Assembly: GCA_963923955.1 (NCBI GenBank)
Contig: OZ000552.1
Location: 1 to 64,000 of the forward strand
Reading direction: 5' to 3'
Origin: G963923955 sp963923955
GTDB lineage: Bacteria; Pseudomonadota; Gammaproteobacteria; Eutrophobiales; Eutrophobiaceae
DNA: 64,000 nucleotides
Below, piece by piece: positions 1 through 8,595 of this stretch (positions are counted from its first letter, which is position 1; every line of letters starts with the position of its first letter). The translations under genes were made by a program, and so were the position numbers. The notes beneath the pieces are model-generated. The model had not been told where the DNA came from and searched no databases. It was given only the letters and a program-made list of their open reading frames with translations.

Positions 1-220
1 TCGCAGGCGTGGTGACGTTTTTTCACGGGAATAGCCTGCCCCGTAGCGGATAAGGGGACATGCTTCTGCAGGAATGACGGGGAAAGGTTCATTAGGTCTG
101 AGCCGCTTGGATTCCTGCTTCCGCAGGAATGACGGTTCTGCCACCCGGCTCGCCCTCGCAAAAGCGGGGAACAGGGCAGGCACTGCCCTTCCAACACAGT
201 CGGGACGCTGCTAAGATGCC
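1..220. repeat. Dispersed palindromic repeat remnants, no gene
   Basis: No coding region is seen here. The stretch holds pieces of a dispersed repeat. Positions 109-134 are base for base the same 26-mer as the right arm of the inverted-repeat element at 44598-44623, and a shorter piece of it lies near 63-79. The core is the palindrome ATTCCTGCTTCCGCAGGAAT at 111-130. Such repeats are common between genes in gammaproteobacteria. Any promoter of the downstream fxsA gene would lie at 140-260, but I see no convincing -35/-10 pair. Confidence 0.75.
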
Positions 221-265
221 TTGAAGAAAACCCGTTTCTTCCAAGCAAGGCCCTTTTTAGTAACT

Positions 266-712
266 GTGTTTCGACTACTCTTTGTCCTCTTCCTCACCAT
301 ACCCCTGCTTGAGATCTATCTCCTAATGCACATAGGCGGTGTGCTGGGGCCGCTGCCGACGGTGGCTTTGTGTATCTTCACCGCAGCTCTCGGCGCGGCC
401 CTGTTACGCCGACAGGGCATGCAGACGCTCGCTCGGGTGCAGGCCCGGCTCCAACATGGGGAGATCCCGGCAACAGATATGCTCGGCGGGGTTATCCTGC
501 TGCTTGCCGGTGCATTGCTATTGACGCCGGGCTTCTTTACCGATGTGATTGGGTTTCTCTGCCTAATCCCCGCCTGCCGCCACCACCTCGCGGGTAGCAT
601 ATTGCGACAACAATTACAGCGCCGGGCCGGGCGCCGGGAGGGGGGACATGTTGTGATGGAAGGTGAGTTTTGGGAAGAGGATGACAGGCGGCGCCTGGAC
701 GATAAACGCTAG
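266..712 (+). CDS. fxsA: FxsA family membrane protein
   Basis: Small inner-membrane protein of the FxsA family; the E. coli member eases phage T7 exclusion by plasmid F, and its everyday role is unclear. The family opening (hydrophobic segment, then PLLEIYLL) is visible, followed by a second hydrophobic stretch around residues 30-47 and the typical GGVILLLAGALLLTPGFFTD segment near residues 73-92, with a charged C-terminal tail. I chose the GTG at 266 because family members begin directly with the first membrane segment. A TTG at 221 is in frame and would add 15 residues. The stop codon abuts the ATG of the next gene, so the two are probably co-transcribed. Confidence 0.85.
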   Translation: MFRLLFVLFLTIPLLEIYLLMHIGGVLGPLPTVALCIFTAALGAALLRRQGMQTLARVQARLQHGEIPATDMLGGVILLLAGALLLTPGFFTDVIGFLCLIPACRHHLAGSILRQQLQRRAGRREGGHVVMEGEFWEEDDRRRLDDKR

Positions 713-1399
713 ATGGAGCCGGGTACACAGCAGGCGCTGATTGCGTACATGTCGCAGTTCATTAACCAGGCGCGGCGTGAATTATTACAAAATGTGCTTG
801 CCCAACGCACACGCCATCTCGTCGTTGTGATCGAAGATGTCTATCAATCACAAAATGCCAGCGCCGTGGTGCGCACGGCGGAATGCCTCGGCCTGCAGGA
901 ACTGCACATCATTGAAAACCGCAACCGCTATAAACTCAATCCTGCTGTCGTACAGGGGGCGTCCAAATGGATAGAGATCCATCGTTATAGGGAAAAGGAC
1001 AAAGACAATACCCGTGACTGTTTGTCCGGTCTAAAGACAAGGGGCTATAAGATAGCCGCCATGACCTTGCACGATGCGGCCACCCGGCTGGAAGCACTGC
1101 CCATAGATGAACGGCTTGCCGTGTGCTTTGGTGCCGAAGATGCCGGCTTGACGGAAGCCGTACAGGAGGCGGCCGATTATGCTGTGAAGATCCCGATCCA
1201 TGGCCTGACGCAGAGCTATAACATTTCCGTCAGCGCTGGCATCAGCCTGTATCAACTGAGCAGCCGGCTGCGTGAGTCTTCCATCAACTGGCAGCTCAAT
1301 GAGCAGGAACAGCGTGCGCTCTACATCGACTGGCTATGCAGCTCGACGGTGAACGGCAAGAAACTAATGCAGACCTTTTTGCGAGACCATGCCGGATAA
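713..1399 (+). CDS. trmH: TrmH-type tRNA/rRNA 2'-O-methyltransferase
   Basis: SPOUT-class methyltransferase that moves a methyl group from S-adenosylmethionine to a ribose 2'-OH, most likely G18 of tRNA. The three SPOUT motifs are in order: motif 1 with Asn48 and Arg54 (NASAVVRTAE), motif 2 near residues 138-147 (CFGAEDAGL) and motif 3 near 160-180 (IPIHGLTQSYNISVSAG), which form the trefoil-knot cofactor site. The length of 228 aa matches E. coli TrmH (229 aa). It starts immediately after fxsA and overlaps the next small gene by 11 nt, suggesting one transcript. The exact RNA target cannot be read from sequence; a 23S rRNA target is possible. Confidence 0.85.
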   Translation: MEPGTQQALIAYMSQFINQARRELLQNVLAQRTRHLVVVIEDVYQSQNASAVVRTAECLGLQELHIIENRNRYKLNPAVVQGASKWIEIHRYREKDKDNTRDCLSGLKTRGYKIAAMTLHDAATRLEALPIDERLAVCFGAEDAGLTEAVQEAADYAVKIPIHGLTQSYNISVSAGISLYQLSSRLRESSINWQLNEQEQRALYIDWLCSSTVNGKKLMQTFLRDHAG

Positions 1400-1637
1400 G
1401 AGCCTCCTCATTGCCCTGGCGACCTTGATGATTACCATTCCCTGCGGCTACTGGCGCGAGAGCGTGAAGAGGTTCTCGCTGCAGTGGTTCATTGCCGTGC
1501 ATGCAGCCGTGCCGCTCGTGATCATCATGCGGCGCCTGGCGGAGGTGGAATGGCGGGGGGTAACGATTGCGTTTTTGGTGCTGTGTTATTTTGCCGGGCA
1601 GTTGATCGGCGCAAGGCTGAGAAGGTCCTTGCATTGA
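1389..1637 (+). CDS. Small hypothetical membrane protein
   Basis: 82-residue protein that I do not recognise. Two or three hydrophobic segments are visible (about residues 5-20, 32-47 and 56-76), separated by basic stretches, so it is probably an inner-membrane protein with its positive loops in the cytoplasm. It overlaps the end of the TrmH gene by 11 nt and shares its strand, which supports translational coupling. It ends about 30 nt before the convergent djlA gene. No domain with a known activity can be seen. Confidence 0.6.
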   Translation: MPDKSLLIALATLMITIPCGYWRESVKRFSLQWFIAVHAAVPLVIIMRRLAEVEWRGVTIAFLVLCYFAGQLIGARLRRSLH

Positions 1638-1668
1638 CCGCCGGGGTCTGTGCGTAACCGGGCACGAA

Positions 1669-2454
1669 CTAGAAACCGCGCCTTTCCTTAATCGACTCAT
1701 AGGCCTGGCGGATCTCATGGGTGCGCTGTGTCGCTATCTTCATCATCTCCTCCGGCAGCCCTTTGGAGACCAGTTTGTCCGGGTGGTGCTGGCTCATCAG
1801 CCGCCGATAGGCCCGCTTTACCTCTGCATCCGTGGCCTGCGCAGACAGCCCCAGGATGGCATAGGCATCTTTCTCCGCCGGCCTGCTTGTGCGGCCCTGC
1901 CGGCGATGAAACTGCGCACCGACTGAGCGCAATATGTTCTCCATCTCATGGCGCGGAAAGCCTAAAATCTCACAGACATGATAGAGCAGCCGCTTCTCGG
2001 CCGGGTGGAGGTGGTTATCGGCATAGGCGGCGTAGCATTGGATCTCGATGAACATGCGGCGCAGATTCAGGGGCAGGCCTGTTTCCCGGCGTAGCTGGCG
2101 CAACACATCGTCCAGAGGAAAGCCCGCCTTCTTGCCCTCATTGAACAGTGCGATGGCCGCCCTTTTCTGCGCTGCCGATAATTGCATATCCGCCATGACC
2201 CGACGGGCGATGTCCAGCTCATCTTCGCTGATGCGCCCATCGGCCTTGCAGATATGGCCCATGACGGAGAAGGTCGCAGTGAAGAAGGCGGTCTGCACCC
2301 GTTCTTGTCGCCCGCGGCCGGACTGGGCTTGATCAGAAAAGCCTGTGATGCCCTTGTCGAAGTTATGGCCGAGCGCCGCGCCCAGCAGCGCGCCGAAGAG
2401 CCCACCCAGCATAAAACCGAAGGTGCCGCCTACCAGTTTTCCCCACCAACTCAT
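1669..2454 (-). CDS. djlA: Co-chaperone DjlA (membrane-anchored J-domain protein)
   Basis: Membrane-anchored DnaK partner. The N-terminus (residues 5-28) is a glycine-rich hydrophobic segment with the GxxxG spacing that lets DjlA dimerise in the membrane. Residues about 56-165 form a TerB-like helical domain (GHICKADGRISEDELD). The C-terminal J domain runs from about 198 to 261, with the essential HPD tripeptide at 224-226. The length of 261 aa is normal for the family. It is transcribed toward the TrmH cluster and lies back to back with the methyltransferase gene at 2532, leaving a gap of about 77 nt for two divergent promoters. Confidence 0.93.
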   Translation of the reverse strand: MSWWGKLVGGTFGFMLGGLFGALLGAALGHNFDKGITGFSDQAQSGRGRQERVQTAFFTATFSVMGHICKADGRISEDELDIARRVMADMQLSAAQKRAAIALFNEGKKAGFPLDDVLRQLRRETGLPLNLRRMFIEIQCYAAYADNHLHPAEKRLLYHVCEILGFPRHEMENILRSVGAQFHRRQGRTSRPAEKDAYAILGLSAQATDAEVKRAYRRLMSQHHPDKLVSKGLPEEMMKIATQRTHEIRQAYESIKERRGF

Positions 2455-2531
2455 TTATATGCGCTCTTTTTCATACCGAAGCGACAGTATAGCCTTATAA
2501 TAGTGGATTTGATTTTAACGATTGATGGCTT

Positions 2532-3356
2532 GTGGGAAGAACCAAGAAAAATAAACCGGCAAAGCGGCGCACGCTGGCACAACGGGCGGATAGGCATGTG
2601 CTGTATGAACAGTCTGTGCAATGCGTGGAGGCGGAGATCGATTTTGTCGATGCCACCTTTGAAGAACTGCGCGGCCGCAAGGCCGGGATAATGAGAGAAG
2701 ACTTTTGCGGCACCACCAATTCCTCCTGCGAGTGGGTGCGGCGGCGGGATACGAATGTCGCCTATTGCGTCGATTTCGATCCCGAGGTCCTGGAATGGGG
2801 CCGGCGCAACAACATAGCCCGGCTGAGCGCCGAGCAGGCGACACGCATCAACATTGTCGAAGCAGATGTGTTGCGCGCGGAGGTGAAGCCGGTCGATGCC
2901 GTGCTGGCGATGAATTTCAGCTATTGGCTGTTCAAAGAGCGCGCACGCATGGTCGAGTATTTTCGCAATGTCCATGCATCGCTGGTTGAGGACGGCGTTT
3001 TTTTCCTGGACGCCTTCGGCGGTTATGAGGCCTTTCAGGAGTTGGAAGAACACACCAAACACGATGGCTTTCGCTACGTCTGGGATCAAGCACATTACAA
3101 CCCGATCACGGGAGAGGCGCTGTTCCATATCCATTTCCGTTTCAAAGACGGCTCATCGCTGGAGCGAGCCTTTAGCTATGACTGGCGCATCTGGACCTTG
3201 CCGGAGATCCAGGAGATGCTAGGTGAAGCAGGTTTTAGGCCCACCGTCTATTGGGAGGGCGAGGATGAGGACGGCGAGGGCAATGGCGTCTTTGCAGAGA
3301 CCCGGCAGGGCAGCGCCGATGCCGGCTGGATTGCCTATGTCGTCGCCAGAAAATAG
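2532..3356 (+). CDS. Class I SAM-dependent methyltransferase
   Basis: Cytoplasmic methyltransferase with a Rossmann-like fold. The cofactor loop is degenerate (EDFCGTTNSSCEW in place of a glycine-rich motif), followed by the acidic ribose-binding position in YCVDFDPEVLEWGRR and a motif IV-like LAMNFSYW, all typical of one widespread family of about 250-270 aa. The substrate is unknown. The GTG start at 2532 gives the basic N-terminus usual in the family (RRTLAQRADRHVLYEQSVQ); the next in-frame ATG would remove about 53 residues including conserved sequence. It converges with sixA. Confidence 0.75.
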   Translation: MGRTKKNKPAKRRTLAQRADRHVLYEQSVQCVEAEIDFVDATFEELRGRKAGIMREDFCGTTNSSCEWVRRRDTNVAYCVDFDPEVLEWGRRNNIARLSAEQATRINIVEADVLRAEVKPVDAVLAMNFSYWLFKERARMVEYFRNVHASLVEDGVFFLDAFGGYEAFQELEEHTKHDGFRYVWDQAHYNPITGEALFHIHFRFKDGSSLERAFSYDWRIWTLPEIQEMLGEAGFRPTVYWEGEDEDGEGNGVFAETRQGSADAGWIAYVVARK

Positions 3357-3376
3357 GCGATTAAGGAGGCCCTGAC

Positions 3377-3907
3377 TTAATCAGAATTTTCTTGGTCTAA
3401 TTCCTTCGGCCTGATGAGCCGCTCCAGCCTGGCAGAAGATGCCGCGCTGGAGATGGGCGCGCTGCCGTAATCCAGTATAAGGGCCGCAGCAGTGGTTAGG
3501 CATTTGCCATCATCGCTACGCGGCAGCTTGTCGCTACAAAGGTGATAGGCGAGTTCCTCCAGCCCCGGGTTATGGCCCACCAGCAGCAGTGAACTGACAT
3601 CGCCGGAATACTGATCAATCACCGCACACAGATCATCCAGGCTCGCCTCATAAATATTCGCCACCTCAATAATGGCTGCTTCACTTAAATCCATTTTCTC
3701 CGCCAGCATGCGGCTGGTCTGCTGCGCCCGCTTAGCAGGTGAGCTGATCAGCCGCTGCGGGATGTAGCGGTTGTTTTTCAGCCACTGGGCCATGCGCGGA
3801 ATATCCTGTCGGCCGCGCCGGTTCAAGGGGCGCTCGAAATCCATGGCTATGCCGGCATGCCAATCCGACTTCGCATGCCGCATGATGATTAATTGCTGTC
3901 CGGCCAT
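3377..3907 (-). CDS. sixA: SixA-type histidine phosphatase
   Basis: Phosphoglycerate-mutase-like phosphatase. The RHG-type signature appears as MRHAKSDW with the nucleophilic His10, and the second catalytic His is in LLVGHNPGLEEL. In E. coli SixA removes phosphate from phosphohistidine on histidine-containing phosphotransfer proteins (ArcB, and PtsO of the nitrogen phosphotransferase system). At 176 aa it is slightly longer than the E. coli protein (161 aa) because of a C-terminal extension. It lies divergently beside the exopolyphosphatase gene, and its stop codon falls inside a short palindrome also found elsewhere in the window. The real substrate here is uncertain. Confidence 0.85.
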   Translation of the reverse strand: MAGQQLIIMRHAKSDWHAGIAMDFERPLNRRGRQDIPRMAQWLKNNRYIPQRLISSPAKRAQQTSRMLAEKMDLSEAAIIEVANIYEASLDDLCAVIDQYSGDVSSLLLVGHNPGLEELAYHLCSDKLPRSDDGKCLTTAAALILDYGSAPISSAASSARLERLIRPKELDQENSD

Positions 3908-4044
3908 GATTTATAGGCATAAGTATGACGAAACTTTATGTATTATAGACTAAAAAAGCGCCTAAGACGTGGTGTCGGCAGCGCGCAGTCTGCACCGATT
4001 GCGGGGCGCCGGCTAATAAATCTATAAAAATCCTTGAAAGAATA

Positions 4045-5538
4045 ATGGCCGCTTCATCCACTGAAACCTTTGCTGCGGTTGATCTGGGCTCAAACAGCTT
4101 TCACATGATCGTCGCGAACCTCGCCGCTGGACGCCTGCAGGTGGTGGACCGGATCAAGGACATGGTGCGGCTTGCCTCTGGGCTGGACAAGAAGCGCAAC
4201 TTATCCGAAGAATCCATGCAGCGCGCGCTGGCGTGCCTGGAGCGCTTCGGCCAGCGCACCCGCGAGATACCGGGCTTGAACATGCGCGCGGTCGGCACCA
4301 ATACCCTGCGCCAGGCGCGCAACGCGCGGAAATTTCTGGCCCGCGCCAGCCGCGCCTTAGGCCACCCCATCGAGATCATCGCCGGCCGGGAAGAAGCGCG
4401 GCTCATCTACTTAGGCGTTGCACACAGCATCTATGACAAGACCGGGCAGCGCCTGGTGGTGGACATCGGCGGCGGCAGTACGGAGTTCATCATCGGCACG
4501 GGCTTCACCGCACACCACACCGAGAGTCTGCACATGGGTTGCGTCAATGTCAGCCAGCGCTTCTTTCCTGACGGCAAGATCACAAAAAAGAGAATGCAAA
4601 GGTCGCTGCTGTTTGCACGCCAGGAATTGGAAGCCATTGAATCAGGCTATAAAAAGAGCGGCTGGGAGCAGGTGATTGGCTCATCGGGGACCATTCGCTC
4701 CATTGATGACATACTGAAAGCCCGGCAATGGGGCACGGCCGGCATTACTGCCGTCGGATTAGACCGGCTGCAAGACTATCTGATTGACGTCGGCGAGAGC
4801 GACAGGCTTGAGCTGCCGGAGCTGACCGAGCGCAGGCGCCCGGTATTCGCCGGCGGGGTGGCGGTGCTGCGCGGGATATTTGATGCCTTTGCGCTGGATT
4901 TAATGAGCGTCTCGGACGGCGCCTTGCGCGAGGGCCTGTTGCACGAGTTGATCGGCCGCGCCCATGACAAAGATGTTCGTGACCAGACCATTATGACCCT
5001 TTCCCAAGGCTATAACATCGACCGGGAGCAGGCCGAGCGGGTGAAACAGACCGCCCTGGCGCTCTTTGAACAGGCGGCAAAGAGCTGGCAATTAGGAAAA
5101 GAACAGCGGAAATTGCTGCGCTGGGGGGCGGCGCTGCACGAGATAGGCCTGGCGATCGCCCATAGCCAGTACCATCGGCATGGTGCTTATCTGATTGCGC
5201 ATGCCGACCTGGCCGGTTTCTCGCGCCAGGATCAGATCAATCTAGCCGCCTTGATCAGGAGCCATCGCAGAAAATTTCCCTTAAGCGAGTTCGAGGAGCT
5301 GCTGCCGGAGGATAGGACGATTATCCTGCGCCTGAGTGTCCTGCTGCGGCTTGCCGTGGTGCTGCACCGCAGCCGCTTTCACGCCGCTGCACCGAAGATA
5401 AAAATTCAGGTGCGTGAGGCATCGGTCCGCCTATGCTTCCCCGACGATTGGCTGGATGCTCACCCCTTGACGCGCAGCGATCTGGAAACGGAAAGAGAAT
5501 TTTTAACGGACGCGCATTTTGCATTGGCATTTGAGTAG
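4045..5538 (+). CDS. ppx: Exopolyphosphatase / guanosine pentaphosphatase (Ppx/GppA)
   Basis: Removes terminal phosphate from polyphosphate, and in some members from pppGpp. The actin-like ATPase fold is clear: phosphate-1 motif AVDLGSNSFHMIVA at residues 10-23 and phosphate-2 motif VVDIGGGSTEFIIG near 137-150. An HD-type helical domain (LRWGAALHEIGLAIAHSQYH) occupies the C-terminal third. 497 aa is typical of proteobacterial Ppx. It converges on ppk, so the enzymes that build and break polyphosphate sit tail to tail with a 37-nt gap. Ppx and GppA cannot be separated by eye; the ppk neighbour favours Ppx. Confidence 0.93.
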   Translation: MAASSTETFAAVDLGSNSFHMIVANLAAGRLQVVDRIKDMVRLASGLDKKRNLSEESMQRALACLERFGQRTREIPGLNMRAVGTNTLRQARNARKFLARASRALGHPIEIIAGREEARLIYLGVAHSIYDKTGQRLVVDIGGGSTEFIIGTGFTAHHTESLHMGCVNVSQRFFPDGKITKKRMQRSLLFARQELEAIESGYKKSGWEQVIGSSGTIRSIDDILKARQWGTAGITAVGLDRLQDYLIDVGESDRLELPELTERRRPVFAGGVAVLRGIFDAFALDLMSVSDGALREGLLHELIGRAHDKDVRDQTIMTLSQGYNIDREQAERVKQTALALFEQAAKSWQLGKEQRKLLRWGAALHEIGLAIAHSQYHRHGAYLIAHADLAGFSRQDQINLAALIRSHRRKFPLSEFEELLPEDRTIILRLSVLLRLAVVLHRSRFHAAAPKIKIQVREASVRLCFPDDWLDAHPLTRSDLETEREFLTDAHFALAFE

Positions 5539-5575
5539 GGGCATTTGAATGGGCGCGGCTTCCCCACCTTAGCAA

Positions 5576-7660
5576 TCAATGGCAATAATGCTCTAATAAC
5601 ATTGTCTGTGCGCTGCGCGTCTTGTGGCTGCCCGGCTTCATCCGGCGGTAGCTGCCGTCGCTCTGCAATAGCCAGGCCTGCGCATTATCACTCAGATAAC
5701 TCTCCAGGCCATATTTGATCACCTGATCACGCGGGCGCTTCTCTTCGATCGGGAAGGCAACTTCCACGCGATGATGCAGATTACGCGGCATCCAGTCGGC
5801 GCTGGAGCCGTATAACAGGCCCGCACCGCCATTGTGAAAATAAAACACGCGTGTGTGTTCTAAAAAGCGGCCGATAATGGAGCGCACCTGAATATTGTCC
5901 GAGACGCCCTTGACACCCGGCCGCAGACAACACACCCCCCGTATGATCAGATCGATCTTCACACCAGCCTGGGAGGCCGCATACAGCGCGCGAATGGTCT
6001 CCGCATCAACCAGGGCATTCATCTTGGCAATAATTCTGGCGGCGTTGCCGCTCTCAGCCTGCTGTATCTCATTCTGTATGGATGACAAGATGGATTTGTG
6101 CAGGGTAAAGGGGGATTGCAATAATTTTTTTAACTTACCGGCACGGCCCAGGCCGGTAAGCTGGTGGAACAACTTGTTGACATCCTCGCCTACTGCCTTG
6201 TCGCCGCTGAGCAGGCCATAATCCGTATATAATCGGGCGGTGCGGGCATGGTAGTTGCCGGTGCCCAGATGCACATAGCGGCGCAAGGTCCGGCCCTCCC
6301 GGCGCACCACCAGTATCATCTTGGCATGGGTCTTATAACCCACCACGCCATAGACGACATGGGCGCCGACCTCTTGTAAGTCATTGGCCAGTTCAATGTT
6401 CGCCTGCTCATCAAAACGCGCACGCAGCTCAATCACGACCGTCACTTCCTTGCCCGCCCGGGCGGCATCTTTTAAGGCCTCAACGATGGCGGAGTCGTTG
6501 CCGGTGCGGTACAAGGTCTGTTTGATCGACAGCACATTCGCATCGGCCGCGGCCTGGCGCAGAAAATCAATGACCGGCACGAAGGACTGGAAGGGATGGT
6601 GCAGCAGGATGTCACCATTGCCTAAGGTGTCAAAGATATTGGTGTTTTTTATCAATCGGGGCGGTAAGTCCGGGGTAAAGCCCGGAAACACCAGATCCGG
6701 CCGATCCACCAGATCATGGATTTCCAATAAACGATTCAAATTCACCGGCCCGTTCACCTTGTACAGATCATCCTCGCCCAAGCCAAACTGCTGCAACAGG
6801 AAAGCGGCCAGCTCAGCCGGACAATTATCCGCCACCTCCAGGCGCACGGCATCGCTGAAACGTCGGGACGGCAACTCGCCCTCCAGCGCGCGCAACAGAT
6901 CATCCACCTCCTCATCATCGACGAACAGATCACTATCACGCGTCACCTTGAACTGATAACAGCCGCTGGCCTTCATGCCCGGGAACAGCTCGCCGACATG
7001 GGCATGGATGATGGAAGACAAGAGCGTAAAATCATGTTGCCCGCTGGTATGGGCGGGGGGGATCTGCACCACGCGCGGCAGCGAGCGCGGTGCCTGGACA
7101 ATGGCCAGACCGGTATCGCGGCCAAAGGCATCCTTGCCGTTTAGGGAGACAATGAAATAGAGATTCTTGTTCAATACGCGCGGAAAGGGATGCGCCGGAT
7201 CCAGGCCGATGGGGCTTAGCACCGGCAGGACATTGCCGTTAAAGTAGCGCTTCACCCAACGCGCCACGCCGGGCTTCCATTGGCGGCGCCGCAACAGCCG
7301 TATCTTCTCTTTTGCCAGTGCCGGGATAATGAGCTCGTTCATCACCCGATATTGCTCTATCACCAGTTCATGCGCCTTGTCGCTGATGCGTTTTAGTATT
7401 TCCTGCGGCATCAGGTTGTCCGGGCCGGTCTGCACCGAGCCATAATTCACCTGTTGCTTAATCCCCGCCACCCGAATCTCAAAAAACTCATCCAAGTTGC
7501 TGCTGGCGATACACAGAAAACGCAGGCGCTCCAACAGCGGCTGGTTCTCATCCGCGGCTTGCGCAATCACCCGTTGGTTGAACGCAAGCAGGCTCAATTC
7601 CCGATTGATATAGAGTTCTGGTGCCTTCAGGTTGGCGGTGTCCATGACATTTGCAACCAT
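5576..7660 (-). CDS. ppk: Polyphosphate kinase 1
   Basis: Transfers the gamma-phosphate of ATP to a growing polyphosphate chain through a phosphohistidine intermediate. The N-terminal domain begins YINRELSLLAFNQRV. The two phospholipase-D-like halves carry the conserved histidines: KTHAK (His445), followed by HLGTGNYH, and LEHTRVF (His602). The length of 694 aa is normal. It is the last gene of a minus-strand run that starts at phoB, 48 nt beyond phoU, so it may be partly co-expressed with the Pho genes, although no Pho box is visible in front of it. It converges with ppx. Confidence 0.96.
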   Translation of the reverse strand: MVANVMDTANLKAPELYINRELSLLAFNQRVIAQAADENQPLLERLRFLCIASSNLDEFFEIRVAGIKQQVNYGSVQTGPDNLMPQEILKRISDKAHELVIEQYRVMNELIIPALAKEKIRLLRRRQWKPGVARWVKRYFNGNVLPVLSPIGLDPAHPFPRVLNKNLYFIVSLNGKDAFGRDTGLAIVQAPRSLPRVVQIPPAHTSGQHDFTLLSSIIHAHVGELFPGMKASGCYQFKVTRDSDLFVDDEEVDDLLRALEGELPSRRFSDAVRLEVADNCPAELAAFLLQQFGLGEDDLYKVNGPVNLNRLLEIHDLVDRPDLVFPGFTPDLPPRLIKNTNIFDTLGNGDILLHHPFQSFVPVIDFLRQAAADANVLSIKQTLYRTGNDSAIVEALKDAARAGKEVTVVIELRARFDEQANIELANDLQEVGAHVVYGVVGYKTHAKMILVVRREGRTLRRYVHLGTGNYHARTARLYTDYGLLSGDKAVGEDVNKLFHQLTGLGRAGKLKKLLQSPFTLHKSILSSIQNEIQQAESGNAARIIAKMNALVDAETIRALYAASQAGVKIDLIIRGVCCLRPGVKGVSDNIQVRSIIGRFLEHTRVFYFHNGGAGLLYGSSADWMPRNLHHRVEVAFPIEEKRPRDQVIKYGLESYLSDNAQAWLLQSDGSYRRMKPGSHKTRSAQTMLLEHYCH

Positions 7661-7708
7661 AACAGGATTGTACGCGCTGACAAAAACCTGCCTCTTTAGG
7701 CTCCCGTA

Positions 7709-8416
7709 TCAGGCATTCACGTGCCTCTCCATCTGTTCAAGGCTGGTATGGCGCACATCCTTGCCTTCTACGAAGTAGATAATATATTCACAAATATTGC
7801 GCGCATGATCGCCAATGCGCTCCATCGCCCGGGCCGTCCAGATCGCATCTAAGGAACTGGAAATACTGCGCGGGTCTTCCATCATATAGGTGATCAGCTG
7901 GCGCAAGATCGCCTGGTATTGATCATCGGATTCCGGCTCACAGCGCGCCACCTCCAGGGCGGCCTGGGAGTCCATGCGCGCAAAGGCATCCAGGGCCTCA
8001 TGCACCATCCGCAGCACATGGTTGCCCATTGCCTTAATGCCTATGTAGTAAGAGCGGGGGCCTTGCTTTTCCGCCAGATCAATGGCCATCTTGGCGATCT
8101 TCTCCGCCTCATCGCCGACACGCTCAAGGTCAGTAATGGTCTTGATCACCGCCATGACCAGGCGCAGATCACCGGCGGCGGGCTGGCGTCGGGCCAGGAT
8201 ATGCGTACATTCCTCATCAATAGAGACCTCCAGCGAATTGATCTCATATTCATTTTCTATCACCGCCTCGGCCTTTTCCACATCGGCTTCAGTCAGGGCC
8301 TTTAGCGCATTGGCTAATTGCTGCTCAACCCGGCCGCCCATAGCCAGCACGCGGCTGCGAATATTTTCCAATTCATTGTCGTACTGCCTTGAAATATGCT
8401 GCTGTGCCGTATTCAT
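7709..8416 (-). CDS. phoU: Phosphate-specific transport system accessory protein PhoU
   Basis: Cytoplasmic all-helical protein that links the PstSCAB transporter to PhoR and keeps the Pho regulon off when phosphate is plentiful. Two repeats of a three-helix unit are visible, with the family motifs VGDEAEKIAKMAIDLAE and, in the second half, ERIGDHARNICEYIIYFVEG, which bind multinuclear metal clusters in known structures. 235 aa is the normal size. It is separated from pstB by 177 nt of unusually structured sequence (8455-8595) instead of following it directly. Confidence 0.95.
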   Translation of the reverse strand: MNTAQQHISRQYDNELENIRSRVLAMGGRVEQQLANALKALTEADVEKAEAVIENEYEINSLEVSIDEECTHILARRQPAAGDLRLVMAVIKTITDLERVGDEAEKIAKMAIDLAEKQGPRSYYIGIKAMGNHVLRMVHEALDAFARMDSQAALEVARCEPESDDQYQAILRQLITYMMEDPRSISSSLDAIWTARAMERIGDHARNICEYIIYFVEGKDVRHTSLEQMERHVNA

Positions 8417-8454
8417 GGGCGCGCCTCTTAATCAAACATCTAAAGAATCTCTGC

Positions 8455-8595
8455 ACAAGCCCCTCCAGGGCTTGTTAAGAGGACGCAAACTAAAAATGCG
8501 ATTTTTAGTTTGCTCACAAATGCAATTACCTAATCGTAATTACACTTGGTGGCACTTCCCTGTGCCACGGGAAGCCCGACTTAATCAGGGCCTCT
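8455..8595 (-). other. Multi-hairpin intergenic element between pstB and phoU
   Basis: Five consecutive inverted repeats occupy about 140 nt between the pstB stop and phoU. They are AAGCCC/GGGCTT (8458-8474), a perfect 13-bp stem with a GCG loop (8486-8514), AATTAC/GTAATT (8524-8541), GTGGCAC/GTGCCAC (8549-8568) and GCCC/GGGC around GACTTAATCA (8574-8591). Parts of the element, mainly the last two hairpins, recur at 62062-62177 between pal and cpoB. It is likely transcribed with the pst mRNA, where such structures often act in processing or stability. No run of T residues marks it as a simple terminator. Confidence 0.55.
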
